Origin: Streptomyces coffeae
GTDB lineage: Bacteria > Actinomycetota > Actinomycetes > Streptomycetales > Streptomycetaceae
DNA: 64,000 nucleotides
Assembly (NCBI RefSeq): GCF_016741875.1
Contig: NZ_JAERRF010000013.1
Location: forward strand, 151,032 to 215,031
Direction of reading: 5' to 3'
Positions 34,670 through 43,176 of the stretch are shown here, in pieces. The notes under the pieces are model-generated. The model ran no database searches. It worked only from the letters and a program-made list of their open reading frames with translations, and was not told where the DNA came from. Position 1 is the first letter of the stretch, and each line of letters opens with the position of its first letter. The position numbers and the translations under genes are program-made.

Positions 34670-35503
34670 GTGGGGGAGCAGCCGGCACCCGGACAAGCCA
34701 ACAGCCAGGAAGCCGAGTTAGGGCAGAACCGGGCGCACAGCGCACGCATGTACGACTACTATCTCGGCGGGAAGACGAACTATGCGGTGGACCGTGAAGC
34801 AGCTGAAGCGGTCATCCGGGTCTTTCCCGCAATAGAGGTGACCGCACGGGTCAACCGCGCCTTCATGCACCGAGTCGGCCGCTACCTGGCTCGGCAGGGC
34901 GTGCGGCAGTTCATCGACCTGGGTACCGGTATCCCCACCGCCCCCAACCTCCATGAAATTGTCCAGCAGATTGCTCCCCACAGCAGCGTCCTCTACCTGG
35001 ACAACGATCCGATCGTACTGGTCTACGCGGACGAGCTCCTGGACGGCACGCCGGAGGGAACGACGTGCTATGCCGAAGCCGATGTCACGCGGCCCGAGAA
35101 GGTCCTGGAAGCAGTCGAGGCGACGAACACCATTGATCTCGATCGACCGGTAGCGCTGAGCCTCCACGCCCTGCTGCATTTCGTCCCTGACGAGCAGGAC
35201 CCCTACGAGATCGTCCGCTCGCTCCTCGCCCGGGTCGCTCCCGGCTCGTATCTGAGCCTGTCGCACTGCACGGGAGACTTCGACCCAGAAGCCTGGTCCG
35301 CCATTGTCGACGCCTACACACAACGAGGCACCCCGACCCAAGTGCGAACCAAGGCCGAGGTGCTACGTTTCTTCGACGGTCTGGAGATGGTGGAGCCTGG
35401 AGTGGTCGTGGGACACCGATGGCGCCCAGAACCGGCCAGCGGTCCCAGCCTCGTGACGGATGCTCAGGTTTCCCTGTATGCCGGTCTGGGACGGAAGCGC
35501 TGA
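34670..35503 (+). CDS. SAM-dependent methyltransferase (DUF574/SAV2177-like)
   Basis: A 277-residue class I methyltransferase of the DUF574 family, abundant in Streptomyces. ARMYDYYLGGKTNYAVDREA is the family signature, QFIDLGTGIPTAPNLHE is motif I, and VLYLDNDPIVL the strand-2 acidic motif. GTG 34670 is supported by AAGGGA upstream. The genes often sit beside XRE/DUF397 regulators as here; substrate unknown. The upstream motif and hairpin suggest regulation with the DUF397 gene. Confidence 0.85.
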   Translation: MGEQPAPGQANSQEAELGQNRAHSARMYDYYLGGKTNYAVDREAAEAVIRVFPAIEVTARVNRAFMHRVGRYLARQGVRQFIDLGTGIPTAPNLHEIVQQIAPHSSVLYLDNDPIVLVYADELLDGTPEGTTCYAEADVTRPEKVLEAVEATNTIDLDRPVALSLHALLHFVPDEQDPYEIVRSLLARVAPGSYLSLSHCTGDFDPEAWSAIVDAYTQRGTPTQVRTKAEVLRFFDGLEMVEPGVVVGHRWRPEPASGPSLVTDAQVSLYAGLGRKR

Positions 35504-35513
35504 CTGCGGCGCA

Positions 35514-36452
35514 TTATCGGTAGCAGTTCGACTTCAGTAGGTCCCGGAGCCGCTGCACCGACCTGGCGGGCGAAAGTGACTGGTTGCGCAGAGCGTCAAA
35601 TTTCTTGATGCGCTCATCAACCTGTTCCTCGTCCTGGAAGATCAGCCCGCCCTCGAAAGTCTCCGCGTACGCGATTGTGGGCAGAATCCGTGTGGAGAAA
35701 TCCCAAATCGTGGTGGAGTTGATGAAGACTGGCAGGTTGTATCGATCCTGCTCGGCTATGCGGATCTGGTACCGAGGGCTGGTAGCCAGGTCAATCAGAT
35801 GCCGCACCTGCTCACGCATGATCTCCGGAGTCCCGTAGCGGCGCCTCAGAGAGCCCTCGTCGATGATGCAGATGAGCTTCTTGTCCGCGGGTGCCTGCCG
35901 AAAACGCAGTTGTCGCTCCATGCGGAAGGCGGCCAGTGCCCGGTGTTGGCGCGCATCCCCGCTGCCGCCCTGAATCACGGCGTGAGCGTACGCCTCAGTC
36001 TGCAGCAGGCCGGGCAGCTGGAGAGGCTCGAAGACCTTGATCCGCTGCGCCATGCTCTCGAAGCTGACGACCGCCTGGAGATGCTTTTGAGTCACGCTTG
36101 ACCACGGCTGCCACCACGGCTCCCGGTTGGCCTCTTCGGCCAACTCCCTCAACTGCGCCTGTTCCAGGGGGTCGTCGACCTCATAAATGGTAAATAGCCG
36201 CCTCAGGTCGCACTCCTTGAATTGGTGCTGGCCATTCTCGATGCGACTGACCTTCGAGGGCGACCCCTCCAGGTAGCGCGCCACCTCCTCCTGCTTCAGG
36301 CCAAGGGAATTGCGACGGGAGCGTAGGGCATTGCCCAGTACCATCCGCTGCGCAGACGGTACTGCCTCGTCGCGCAGGTATCGCACGCGACGGCCCGGCC
36401 TGGACGCGTCTGCACCGCCAGACTCCTGTACGCCTGCCAATGGTTGAGCCAC
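35514..36452 (-). CDS. XRE regulator with DUF5753 domain
   Basis: A 312-residue protein. The XRE helix-turn-helix is at about residues 38-95 (LGNALRSRRNSLGLKQEEVA, then SPSKVSRIENGQ), followed by a DUF5753 ligand or partner domain with the hallmarks PGLLQTEAYAHAV, FRMERQ and FINSTTIWDF. GTG 36452 follows AAGGAGAG. Such regulators pair with DUF397 proteins; the nearest is at 34180. The gene converges on the methyltransferase with a 10-bp gap, so the three genes form a compact module. Confidence 0.85.
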   Translation of the reverse strand: MAQPLAGVQESGGADASRPGRRVRYLRDEAVPSAQRMVLGNALRSRRNSLGLKQEEVARYLEGSPSKVSRIENGQHQFKECDLRRLFTIYEVDDPLEQAQLRELAEEANREPWWQPWSSVTQKHLQAVVSFESMAQRIKVFEPLQLPGLLQTEAYAHAVIQGGSGDARQHRALAAFRMERQLRFRQAPADKKLICIIDEGSLRRRYGTPEIMREQVRHLIDLATSPRYQIRIAEQDRYNLPVFINSTTIWDFSTRILPTIAYAETFEGGLIFQDEEQVDERIKKFDALRNQSLSPARSVQRLRDLLKSNCYR

Positions 36453-37151
36453 AGTCTCTCCTTGAGCTTAGATCACTGACGGTGAGGCTTACGGCGCTCA
36501 TGGTGCACGACGAGCGTCTTCGGAGGTGACGGAATGGGAGAATCCGCCGAGGATGACCCCGTGATCGGTTTGATCCGGCCAAGCCTCGCCAGTCGGCTAC
36601 CGCCAGTGCAGCGAAGGAAGAGGCGAGCGTATGGCCACGCAGGTTCACCACGGCTCCTGCGGCGGACCAACTGATCGTTCACCGTCACCAGGGGGCGGCT
36701 GACCTTGTGCCTGTTTGTTGTTGCCGGAATGGGCCGGGGTGCGGAGCCGAGGTCGTGCTCACCTGCGGGCGGTGGTGTTGGTCTTGCCGATGCCGGTTCC
36801 GTGGGCGAGGTCTTCAGCGGGGTCGGCTATCAAGGAGCTGGGGGTGGAACGGGACACCGATGAGGTGCCAGGTGGCGTGGTCGATGCCCGAGCCGACCCA
36901 GATGGTCCAGATGGCGAGGCAGCAGTTCCTGAATCGGCGTTAGGCTCCTTACCTCGCATGGGTTGCGACGGAAGCGATTCTGCGAGATCCGGGCCCTCGT
37001 CACCCCCTGCTCGGTCTTGAGCCTCTCGCACTCCGCCGTGGTCGTGGACGTTTGCCATGCCCATCGGCGGACGGGGTTGCCTTCACCGTCGGGGGCTGGA
37101 GCCTCGTACGCGTTGCAACTTGCATTGCCGTGAAGTCTTCATCGCAGTTTC
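36453..37151. other. Region without an intact gene
   Basis: Minus-strand translations contain short protein-like stretches (for example AECERLKTEQGVTRARISQ near 37010-36960 and IWTIWVGSGIDHATWHLIG near 36860-36920), but frames shift and stop quickly. These may be decayed element genes. The motif TTGCAACTTGCAT at 37113-37125 stands 26 bp before the next frame. Confidence 0.4.
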
Positions 37152-37380
37152 ATGGAGGTTATGCCACTGCCCATGCGCGTGATCACTCCCGGTCGCCTCG
37201 CGGCGCTGCGGGAGCAGGCAGGGCTGTCGAAGACCGAACTCGCTCGGCGAATCGGGGTGTCGACGCGCATGGTGTTCTTCTACGAAGAGGGCAGGCACAC
37301 GCCGACGCCGCAGCGGCTGCAGAAGATAGCTGAGGCGCTGCGCTGCGATTTGGAGGAGCTCACCGGAGTCCGCCGCGGTG
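37152..37380 (+). pseudogene. 3'-truncated XRE regulator
   Basis: The frame encodes MRVITPGRLAALREQAGLSK, TELARRIGVSTRMVFFYEEG and IAEALRCDLEELTGV: a complete XRE domain and the start of a linker. At about 37380 similarity stops and the sequence becomes the antisense of a terminase-like gene. The ligand domain expected after the linker is missing. GGAGG at 37154 is poorly spaced for any ATG here. Confidence 0.6.
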
Positions 37381-37720
37381 AGGAAGGCTCACGCGGATCA
37401 AGTGCCTGGAGCCGCGCCAGAGCCTTGCCCAAGAACGCCTGCGCCAGCTTGGCGTGCCGACGGGCAATATCCCGACGCGCCTGCTGCTGCTCTGCGAGGA
37501 ACACCCGGTCCTGCTCACGGTCGTACACCGTCGCCCGCATTACCCACGCGTACTGCCGCGACCACTGGAACAGGAGGGTCGTGGATTTACCCAACCCTCG
37601 CGCAACCTTCGTCACACTCCGTGCCGCACCGAGATGGCGGTAGGCGGCGAAGGCCTCGAACGCCTGGGGAGACTCACCGCTCTGCCGCTCCCAGGGATCG
37701 ACAACACCCCGGTCGACCAC
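37380..37720 (-). pseudogene. 3'-truncated phage terminase small subunit-like protein
   Basis: The minus strand encodes ERQSGESPQAFEAFAAYRHL, VTKVARGLGKSTTLLFQWSR and RRDIARRHAKLAQAFLGKAL. This is the N-terminal part of a phage-associated helix-turn-helix protein often found near terminase genes in Streptomyces prophages. It ends at LQALDP where it meets the truncated XRE gene near 37380. The lost C-terminus indicates a deletion or recombination joint. Confidence 0.6.
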
Positions 37721-37847
37721 CGGTTAGCCTTCCTTCTCCCCCGTGCGCCACCAAATCCCGGCTATGTCCAGAGCACAAGACTAGAAGCTGATCGGCGAAC
37801 GGCGCCGCGGACATGGCTATGGGTACAGACGTGCAGGCTTCCGGACA

Positions 37848-38123
37848 CTCTTCACCTCCGCTCGCGCAGAGAGCACAGCCACCACCGGTACGTGGAGCCG
37901 TCCCCGACCGGTTCACCTCCGCTCGCGCAGAGAGCACAGCAAGTCGTAGTCGGACATGGTGGTGGGGTTCGGTTCACCTCTGCTCGCGCAGAGAGCACGC
38001 ATCATGCACCATCAGGCCCGTGAGCTTCTGCGGTTCACCTCCGCTCGAGCGGAGGTGAGTCGGAGTGACCATGGACCGGGACGACTCGGAGGTGGTGCTC
38101 TCCGCGCGAGCGGAGGTGAGTCG
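37848..38123. CRISPR. Relic type I-E-like CRISPR array with an internal inversion
   Basis: Repeats are 29 nt and spacers exactly 32 nt. Repeats at 37848-37876, 37909-37937 and 37970-37998 run on the minus strand (reverse complement beginning GTGCTCTCTGCGCGAGCGGA). The fourth unit, 38031-38062, is a hybrid: the first 17 nt belong to the minus-strand repeat and the last 15 nt to a plus-strand repeat, making a palindrome around CTCGAG. A normal plus-strand repeat follows at 38095-38123. Spacers are 37877-37908, 37938-37969, 37999-38030 and 38063-38094. The first repeat has three altered end bases. No cas gene or leader is visible, so the array is probably inactive. Confidence 0.88.
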
Positions 38124-38305
38124 CAGGTCAAGGGCTGGTGGGCGTCCTCGCCACGACGCTGCTGCGCCTGCAGCGGCGGGAGCCGTGGTTCCGGCTCGGC
38201 GCCAACGACCCGGGCCGCCAGCGGGAGCGCCACCCGGAGCCGGTCGGGCAGTGGCCGGGGCGGGCGATCTCGTAACCAACGTGTGCGACCAGTAGTGTGC
38301 GGCTC

Positions 38306-38620
38306 ATGCCTGACTCTGCCCCCGTTGATCCTGACCAGCCATACGACATCGCCGGCCGCATTACGGTGAGTGCAGGTCCTGACATCGCGGGCAAGATTGT
38401 TGACTGGGCCTGTGATGTGGACAGCACCTATGGAGAGGGCCCAGAGCCTCCCATGCCGGAGGTTATCCAGGTGGCGTGCCCCCAGTGCGGCCAGGAGGAG
38501 CTCCGGTTGCGCGGAACCTGGTCCGGCCCGGTCACGATCACCTGTCCGTCTGGGCATAGCTGGCCTGGCACGGTTGCGATGATGCGCGAGGCAATCCGGC
38601 TCTTCCTCGCCCAAACCTGA
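38306..38620 (+). CDS. Hypothetical zinc-knuckle protein
   Basis: A 104-residue acidic protein with ACPQCGQEELRLRGTW and ITCPSGHSWPG, a CxxC plus CxxxH arrangement suggesting one zinc site. ATG 38306 or GTG 38297 may be the start; no good Shine-Dalgarno is visible. Between the CRISPR relic and this gene (38124-38280) a frame reads GVLATTLLRLQRREPWFRLG and ends at TAA, perhaps the tail of another lost gene. Confidence 0.55.
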   Translation: MPDSAPVDPDQPYDIAGRITVSAGPDIAGKIVDWACDVDSTYGEGPEPPMPEVIQVACPQCGQEELRLRGTWSGPVTITCPSGHSWPGTVAMMREAIRLFLAQT

Positions 38621-39300
38621 TCACGTGCCAGCGAGCGTGACCTCCGCCAGCGTCTGGCAGGTGTAGTAGCCATGCCCGACGTCCTGGTGTTGGCGTACTA
38701 CGTGTACTCGGTCGACGCGGATGTCCATCCGGTCCGGTCTCGCTCGTCGCAGGCCGCGGTTGAAGGTGTGAGCGTGTCAGGCGTGCGTAATGGTGCACTC
38801 GGGGTATCAGGACTCTCCGAATAGCTCGGACAGCATGGTGCCTCCCTTGTCGGGTCTGTGCATGGTGAGCTGAGCCTGGTGGAAGCTCGGCGCGGCGATG
38901 TCCGGAGCCGCCCCTGGGCTCCAGGCGTTGCTGCCTTGCCTCTTGGGATCAGGCGATGACGAAGGGGGTGAACGCAACTGTTGCGTGGCTCAGACTCAAG
39001 GTCGTTTGCCCTGCGGTACGCCTGTAGCGTCCCCGTCCGGTACACCGTCGGCGTACGCCCTTGAGCGATCCGACTTATCGGCCAGACAGCACGTGGTTCG
39101 TCAGCAGCGTCAACGCCTCTTCCGCAGGCCGTGAAGCCCACGGTACGGCTGCGCCGCCCGGCCAGAGCTATGGCGCCACCGGGCGAACGAGGGCGCCCCG
39201 CACATCTGTCCGAATCCCGCTCTACTTCCATGCGGTGGACGCGGGTTAACTCAGACCTTTCGCCCGGAGCTGGGTGGGAGAAGCTGAGAGGAGAGCACAG
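38621..39300. other. Gap without a recognisable gene
   Basis: No frame on either strand shows family features or a convincing ribosome binding site. It probably contains the promoter of the peptide-oxygenase operon that starts at 39301. Confidence 0.5.
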
Positions 39301-39474
39301 ATGGCAGACAGGGCATCCACACAGGTGGGGACCAGCCCCGCGCTTCTGATCGCCGTGGAGGAGCTGGCGACCGCGCACGACCGCAGCGAGTCCGAGCGGT
39401 CCGACATCACCAGCTCGCAGAACAGCGCGGGCGATGACGGCGACAACCGCGACCTGAACCTCCCGAAGGAGTAA
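39301..39474 (+). CDS. 57-residue peptide, candidate RiPP precursor
   Basis: GAGAGGAGAG precedes ATG 39301. The peptide has a hydrophobic/acidic front half (SPALLIAVEELATAHD) like a leader and a hydrophilic Ser/Asp/Asn-rich end (RSDITSSQNSAGDDGDNRD, then LNLPKE). It is followed after 9 nt by a cupin/JmjC oxygenase and then an aldo/keto reductase. The layout resembles a ribosomally made, post-translationally hydroxylated peptide, with Asp/Asn residues as possible targets. No known precursor family was recognised, so the RiPP idea is inference. Confidence 0.55.
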   Translation: MADRASTQVGTSPALLIAVEELATAHDRSESERSDITSSQNSAGDDGDNRDLNLPKE

Positions 39475-39483
39475 GGGGAACCC

Positions 39484-40695
39484 ATGGAGCACCGGCTCGT
39501 CACCCACATTGAGAAGGCTCTCGACTGGGACGGGCCGGGTTCCGTGGGGACCGCGTTCGCACGCGGCCGTCTCACGGACCCGGAACTGCCCGCACGGCTG
39601 TTGACCCCGCACAAGCTGCTGGACCTGATCAAGCGCCACCACCTGGCCAATCCGCAGCTACGCTGCTACGCCGAGGGCGACGAAATACACCCGTCCACGT
39701 TCCTGTCCACCAACGTCAACCGGCGCAGGCAGGCCGTGAGCCAGGCCGACATGGCGGCTCTGGGACGGATTCTCAACGAGGGTGGCACCGTGGTCCTGGA
39801 CCACGTGGACTTCTTCGACCCGACGCTGGAAGTCGCCTGCCGGGCCCTGGGCTGGTGGTCGGGCGAACTGACCTCCGCGAACGCATACCTCGCGGTCGGT
39901 GAAACCGACGGTTTCCATCTGCACTGGGACGATCACGAGGTCATTGCTGTGCAGCTTTCGGGCGAGAAATCGTGGGAGGTGCGTGGCCCGTCCCGGTCGG
40001 CGCCGATGTACCGCGACGCGGAACGCAACCGCACGCCCTCCGAGGAAGTGCTGTGGAAGGGCACCATGCGGGCCGGGGACGTCATGCACATCCCCCGCGG
40101 CTTCTGGCATACCGCCACCCGCCTCGGCTCAGGTAGGGGTGGCCACTCACTGCATGTGACGTTCGGGTTCACCAAACGGACCGGCGTCACATGGGCCAAC
40201 TTCCTCTCTGACGCCGCCCGCGCCAGCGAAGCATTCCGCCACGACCTGGAATCCGCCCACGGAGCCGGGCACAAGGTGCTGACGGACAAGCTCAGCGCTC
40301 TGGCCACTGCCTACAGCCCCGAGCGTTACCTGGACGAACTGAGGTTCAGTACCCCGCCCGCACGCCACATGCCGCATGTGGGTGCCTTTGGCCCACCGGA
40401 TGGAGTCGCGGCCACCACCGAGTTCGCGCCATCCATCATCCGATCCGGTGACACGGTCCAAGTCTGCGGCGGTGGAAAGCGGCTGACCTTCCACGAACGC
40501 GCAGAACCCGGTCTCTGGGTGCTCCTGTCGGGCCACCCGGTCTACCTCGACGGTGCCTCCGAGGACATCACCACTCTGGCCGACCTGCTGATCACGGAGG
40601 GGCTGTGCGAACCACTGACGGAAGTATCGTCCTCGGGCTATACCGGTCTGGTCACGCCCGTGACCTACTCGAAGCAGCCGTCGGCCTCGGCATAA
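39484..40695 (+). CDS. JmjC/cupin-4 type Fe(II)/2-oxoglutarate oxygenase
   Basis: A 403-residue protein of the cupin-4/ribosomal-oxygenase-like family. HLHWDDHEV (about residue 140) supplies the HxD iron ligands and GGHSLHVTFG the distal histidine. MHIPRGFWH is a further core strand, and a C-terminal winged-helix-like part follows. Family members hydroxylate protein side chains using iron and 2-oxoglutarate. AAGGGG lies 6 nt before ATG 39484. The immediately upstream 57-aa peptide is the obvious candidate substrate. The reductase gene begins 91 nt before its end, an unusually long overlap. Confidence 0.8.
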   Translation: MEHRLVTHIEKALDWDGPGSVGTAFARGRLTDPELPARLLTPHKLLDLIKRHHLANPQLRCYAEGDEIHPSTFLSTNVNRRRQAVSQADMAALGRILNEGGTVVLDHVDFFDPTLEVACRALGWWSGELTSANAYLAVGETDGFHLHWDDHEVIAVQLSGEKSWEVRGPSRSAPMYRDAERNRTPSEEVLWKGTMRAGDVMHIPRGFWHTATRLGSGRGGHSLHVTFGFTKRTGVTWANFLSDAARASEAFRHDLESAHGAGHKVLTDKLSALATAYSPERYLDELRFSTPPARHMPHVGAFGPPDGVAATTEFAPSIIRSGDTVQVCGGGKRLTFHERAEPGLWVLLSGHPVYLDGASEDITTLADLLITEGLCEPLTEVSSSGYTGLVTPVTYSKQPSASA

Positions 40696-41411
40696 CACAC
40701 CTCGACACCGCGTCCAACTACCTTCGTCATCGCTCCCACGAGGTCCTGAAGACAACGGTCGGCGACCTGCTGCCGAAATTCTCGGTCTCCACCAAGGTTG
40801 GATATTTTCCCGAGGGCCACAGCCTCGATCCCGCCCGGCTGCGCATCGCCGCCGAGCAGGCGATCAAGGACCTCGGGCGGGAGCCGGATCTGGTGTTCCT
40901 CCACAACCCGGAGCAGTCGGCATCCGACGCCGAGACGCTGGCGCAGGCGTGCGCGGCCCTGGCCGACACTGCACAAGCGGGGCTCTGCCGTTCCTGGGGC
41001 GTCTCGACCTGGGATCCGCGCCCGCTCATGGACTTCGACGTGCCGTGCCCTGATGTCCTCATGGTGCGGGCGGGGCTGCTGGTCGGGGTCGACGTCCTTG
41101 AAGCGTCCGAGGCCCTGGCGACGCGGTGGCGTCCGTCGCAGGTGTGGGGCATGAGTCCCTTCGGCGGAAGCACGACCCAGGCGGTGTGGGAGCGCTTCGA
41201 TCCGAGGGTCTTCCTGCGAAAATCCCCGTCAATCACGAAGGCCCAGGCTGCGTTCCGCTCCTCCTACGGCCTGCCTCGGGTTGACACGGTCGCTGTCGGC
41301 ACGGACAACGTCGACCACCTGCGGGAGCTGACCGAGGCCCTGGCGTACGAGATCGACGAGAGGGTGGTCCGGGAGTACCGGCAGCTCCTCAGAGCCCGTC
41401 AGCTCGCCTGA
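40605..41411 (+). CDS. Aldo/keto reductase family protein
   Basis: A 268-residue AKR-like TIM-barrel protein. LGLYRSGHARDLLEAAVGLG precedes LDTASNY with the catalytic Asp and Tyr; STKVGYF carries the Lys and FLHNPE has the family His position. The strand GVSTWDP follows. GTG 40605 has GGAGG 4 nt upstream and lies inside the oxygenase gene, so coupling is strong. AKRs use NADPH to reduce carbonyls or act on oxidised peptides and sugars; some relatives are biosynthetic tailoring enzymes. Its 3' end overlaps the convergent kinase gene by 13 bp. Confidence 0.78.
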   Translation: MRTTDGSIVLGLYRSGHARDLLEAAVGLGITHLDTASNYLRHRSHEVLKTTVGDLLPKFSVSTKVGYFPEGHSLDPARLRIAAEQAIKDLGREPDLVFLHNPEQSASDAETLAQACAALADTAQAGLCRSWGVSTWDPRPLMDFDVPCPDVLMVRAGLLVGVDVLEASEALATRWRPSQVWGMSPFGGSTTQAVWERFDPRVFLRKSPSITKAQAAFRSSYGLPRVDTVAVGTDNVDHLRELTEALAYEIDERVVREYRQLLRARQLA

Positions 41412-42238
41412 AGCTCCTGCAGCAGCTGCTCCGCCGTCTTCCGCGCGGGGACCAGGCGGGGGTCCTCGGGATCAGCGTAGGGGCCGAGGATCTTCGCGGC
41501 GACGAACAGCGTCATCAGCTTGCCGTCCCGGCTCGCCAGATCGTTGCGCCGCTCGCTGCGGACGCGGTCGGCCAGAGCCGGGACGGCGAGGGAGGCCCCC
41601 CACAGATTTGCCGCATCCAGGCCGCACGGGGCCATGCCCCAGTCCTCCCAGTCGAACACGCAGAACACCGGCGCCGTCACATTCGCCCAGTTGAGATCCC
41701 CATGGGCCGGACACCAATCGACCACTGCCGTATCGACGCCGGGGAAGACGCTGTGGATCGTTCCCGTGACCAGCTCCTGCGTGAGGGTCTCGGTATCCGG
41801 TGTCGCGATCCGGTTCGTGTGCTGCGCGGCCAGGGCATCTAGTGAGGCATTCAGCGAAGCCCACCACTCCTCAGTCAACTGCGGGTCCTTCGCCACCACG
41901 GCGCTGCCCACTGCTGCACCCGGCAGCAGTCCGGTCTCGTCCGCCCGCCACATCACCGGTTCCACCTCGTCCCGCCACGCGACACCGGCGAGCCAAGCTG
42001 GCTTAGCGATCCCGCGCAGGGCCTCCGCGGACGCAGTGCCATCCCCGCCCTGGACCCCGATCCGGTCGAGTCCGCGCCGCTCGATGCGCACCCACGTACC
42101 GCGGTCCGTACGTGCCCCCACAGACCGGCGCTTACGCACCACAGTCTCGTGATCCAGGCGCACCCCCAGCGACCGCTCAACACGGTCCACTACGGCTTCC
42201 ACGGGCTCTTTGCGCAGATCCACCGAACGCAGCGTCAT
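41399..42238 (-). CDS. Aminoglycoside/choline phosphotransferase-like kinase
   Basis: A 279-residue APH-fold small-molecule kinase. The catalytic loop is CPAHGDLNWANV and the metal-binding segment VFDWEDWG. The N-lobe is short but has RVERSLGVRLDHETVVRKRR, with possible nucleotide-binding residues. ATG 42238 starts MTLRSVDLRKEPVE. It converges on the reductase gene with overlapping ends. Substrate unknown; it may belong to the same accessory cassette, for example as a resistance or tailoring kinase. Confidence 0.72.
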   Translation of the reverse strand: MTLRSVDLRKEPVEAVVDRVERSLGVRLDHETVVRKRRSVGARTDRGTWVRIERRGLDRIGVQGGDGTASAEALRGIAKPAWLAGVAWRDEVEPVMWRADETGLLPGAAVGSAVVAKDPQLTEEWWASLNASLDALAAQHTNRIATPDTETLTQELVTGTIHSVFPGVDTAVVDWCPAHGDLNWANVTAPVFCVFDWEDWGMAPCGLDAANLWGASLAVPALADRVRSERRNDLASRDGKLMTLFVAAKILGPYADPEDPRLVPARKTAEQLLQELQAS

Positions 42239-42390
42239 ACGCCCGAACGTACCAAGTCCCAGCCGAAGCGCGCCGAGTCCGACACAGCCCTGCTCTTCAG
42301 GCGGCTGACGCCGCCGCGCCCGCCCTGGACCGCCTGGCCCACCCCTCCCGCCTTGGCCCGCGCATCGTGATCGCCCCGAACGAGGACGAG

Positions 42391-43040
42391 ATGACCGCGG
42401 CCCCACTCCGACACCACCCCGTACTACGTCCTCGGCCCCGACACGACCGGTGCCGCCGAGTCCCTGGCCGTGCTGGCCGAAGATGCCTTCGACCGCATCA
42501 TTGCCACGGGCCTCGACGAGCTCGTCGAGCCGCACGCCGCCGTGATCTGTTTGACCGGCGAACGCCGCCCCGGCCAGACCCTGCACAGCTTCGCCCTCAC
42601 CCGGCTCCCGGCGACCGTCTTCACGGACCACACCGGCGATGCTGCGTCCTCGCCCACCTCGGCGACCGGCCCATCCGCCTGCCAGCGCCGCTGGACAACC
42701 TCATGCTGGAATTCGTAGCCTCCCGAGCCACCGACACACTGATCCGGCATGGGGGAGACTGGCTCTTCCCGGGACGGGCGGCAGGACGGCCAATCCACGA
42801 CTCGCAACTGCTCCGACGGCTCCGCGCTCACGGAGTTAAGGCCCGCCAGGGACGCAGCACCGCGTTGTTCGCGCTGGCCCAGCAGTTGCCCACGGGGCAG
42901 TTGGCCAAGATGCTCGGCCTTCACGTCGGCGTGGCCGTCGCCTGGCAGCGTGCGAGCGGCGGCGACTGGATGGCGTACGCCGCCGATGTCGCCGCCCGCT
43001 TCGCGATCCGCACCTGTTCACAGGCAAGCGACGAGCCGGC
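42391..43040 (+). pseudogene. Broken integrase-like gene
   Basis: One frame reads YYVLGPDTTGAAESLAVLAE and AVICLTGERRPGQTLHSFAL. Another frame then continues VLAHLGDRPIRLPAPLDNLM, WLFPGRAAGRPIHDSQLLRR and KMLGLHVGVAVAWQRASGGD. The second part resembles the C-terminal region of Streptomyces tyrosine-recombinase-like proteins (WLFPG.RAG.P, LAxLLGxH..TA..W...GGDW). At least one frameshift near 42640 separates the parts and no clean start exists. It is probably a remnant of an integrated element. Confidence 0.5.
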
Positions 43041-43176
43041 CGACGGCAACGGTGACCCGCCGAGTCCCGCCCTTCGGGCCCAGCCGCCGATCACGCGGCA
43101 CGGCCACGGGCGGGGCCCGGTCCGGCACCACCCGGAAACGGTCGCGCACCGGGCTCCCCGGGCTCGTGAACGGGTG

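Noticed and set aside
37152..37643. A 163-aa XRE protein reading through to 37643
   Set aside because: After about 37380 the translation is the antisense of a terminase-like gene, so only the first part is genuine.
39301..39474. A lanthipeptide or lasso peptide precursor
   Set aside because: No cysteines for lanthionine rings, no lanthionine synthetase, lasso cyclase or protease genes nearby.
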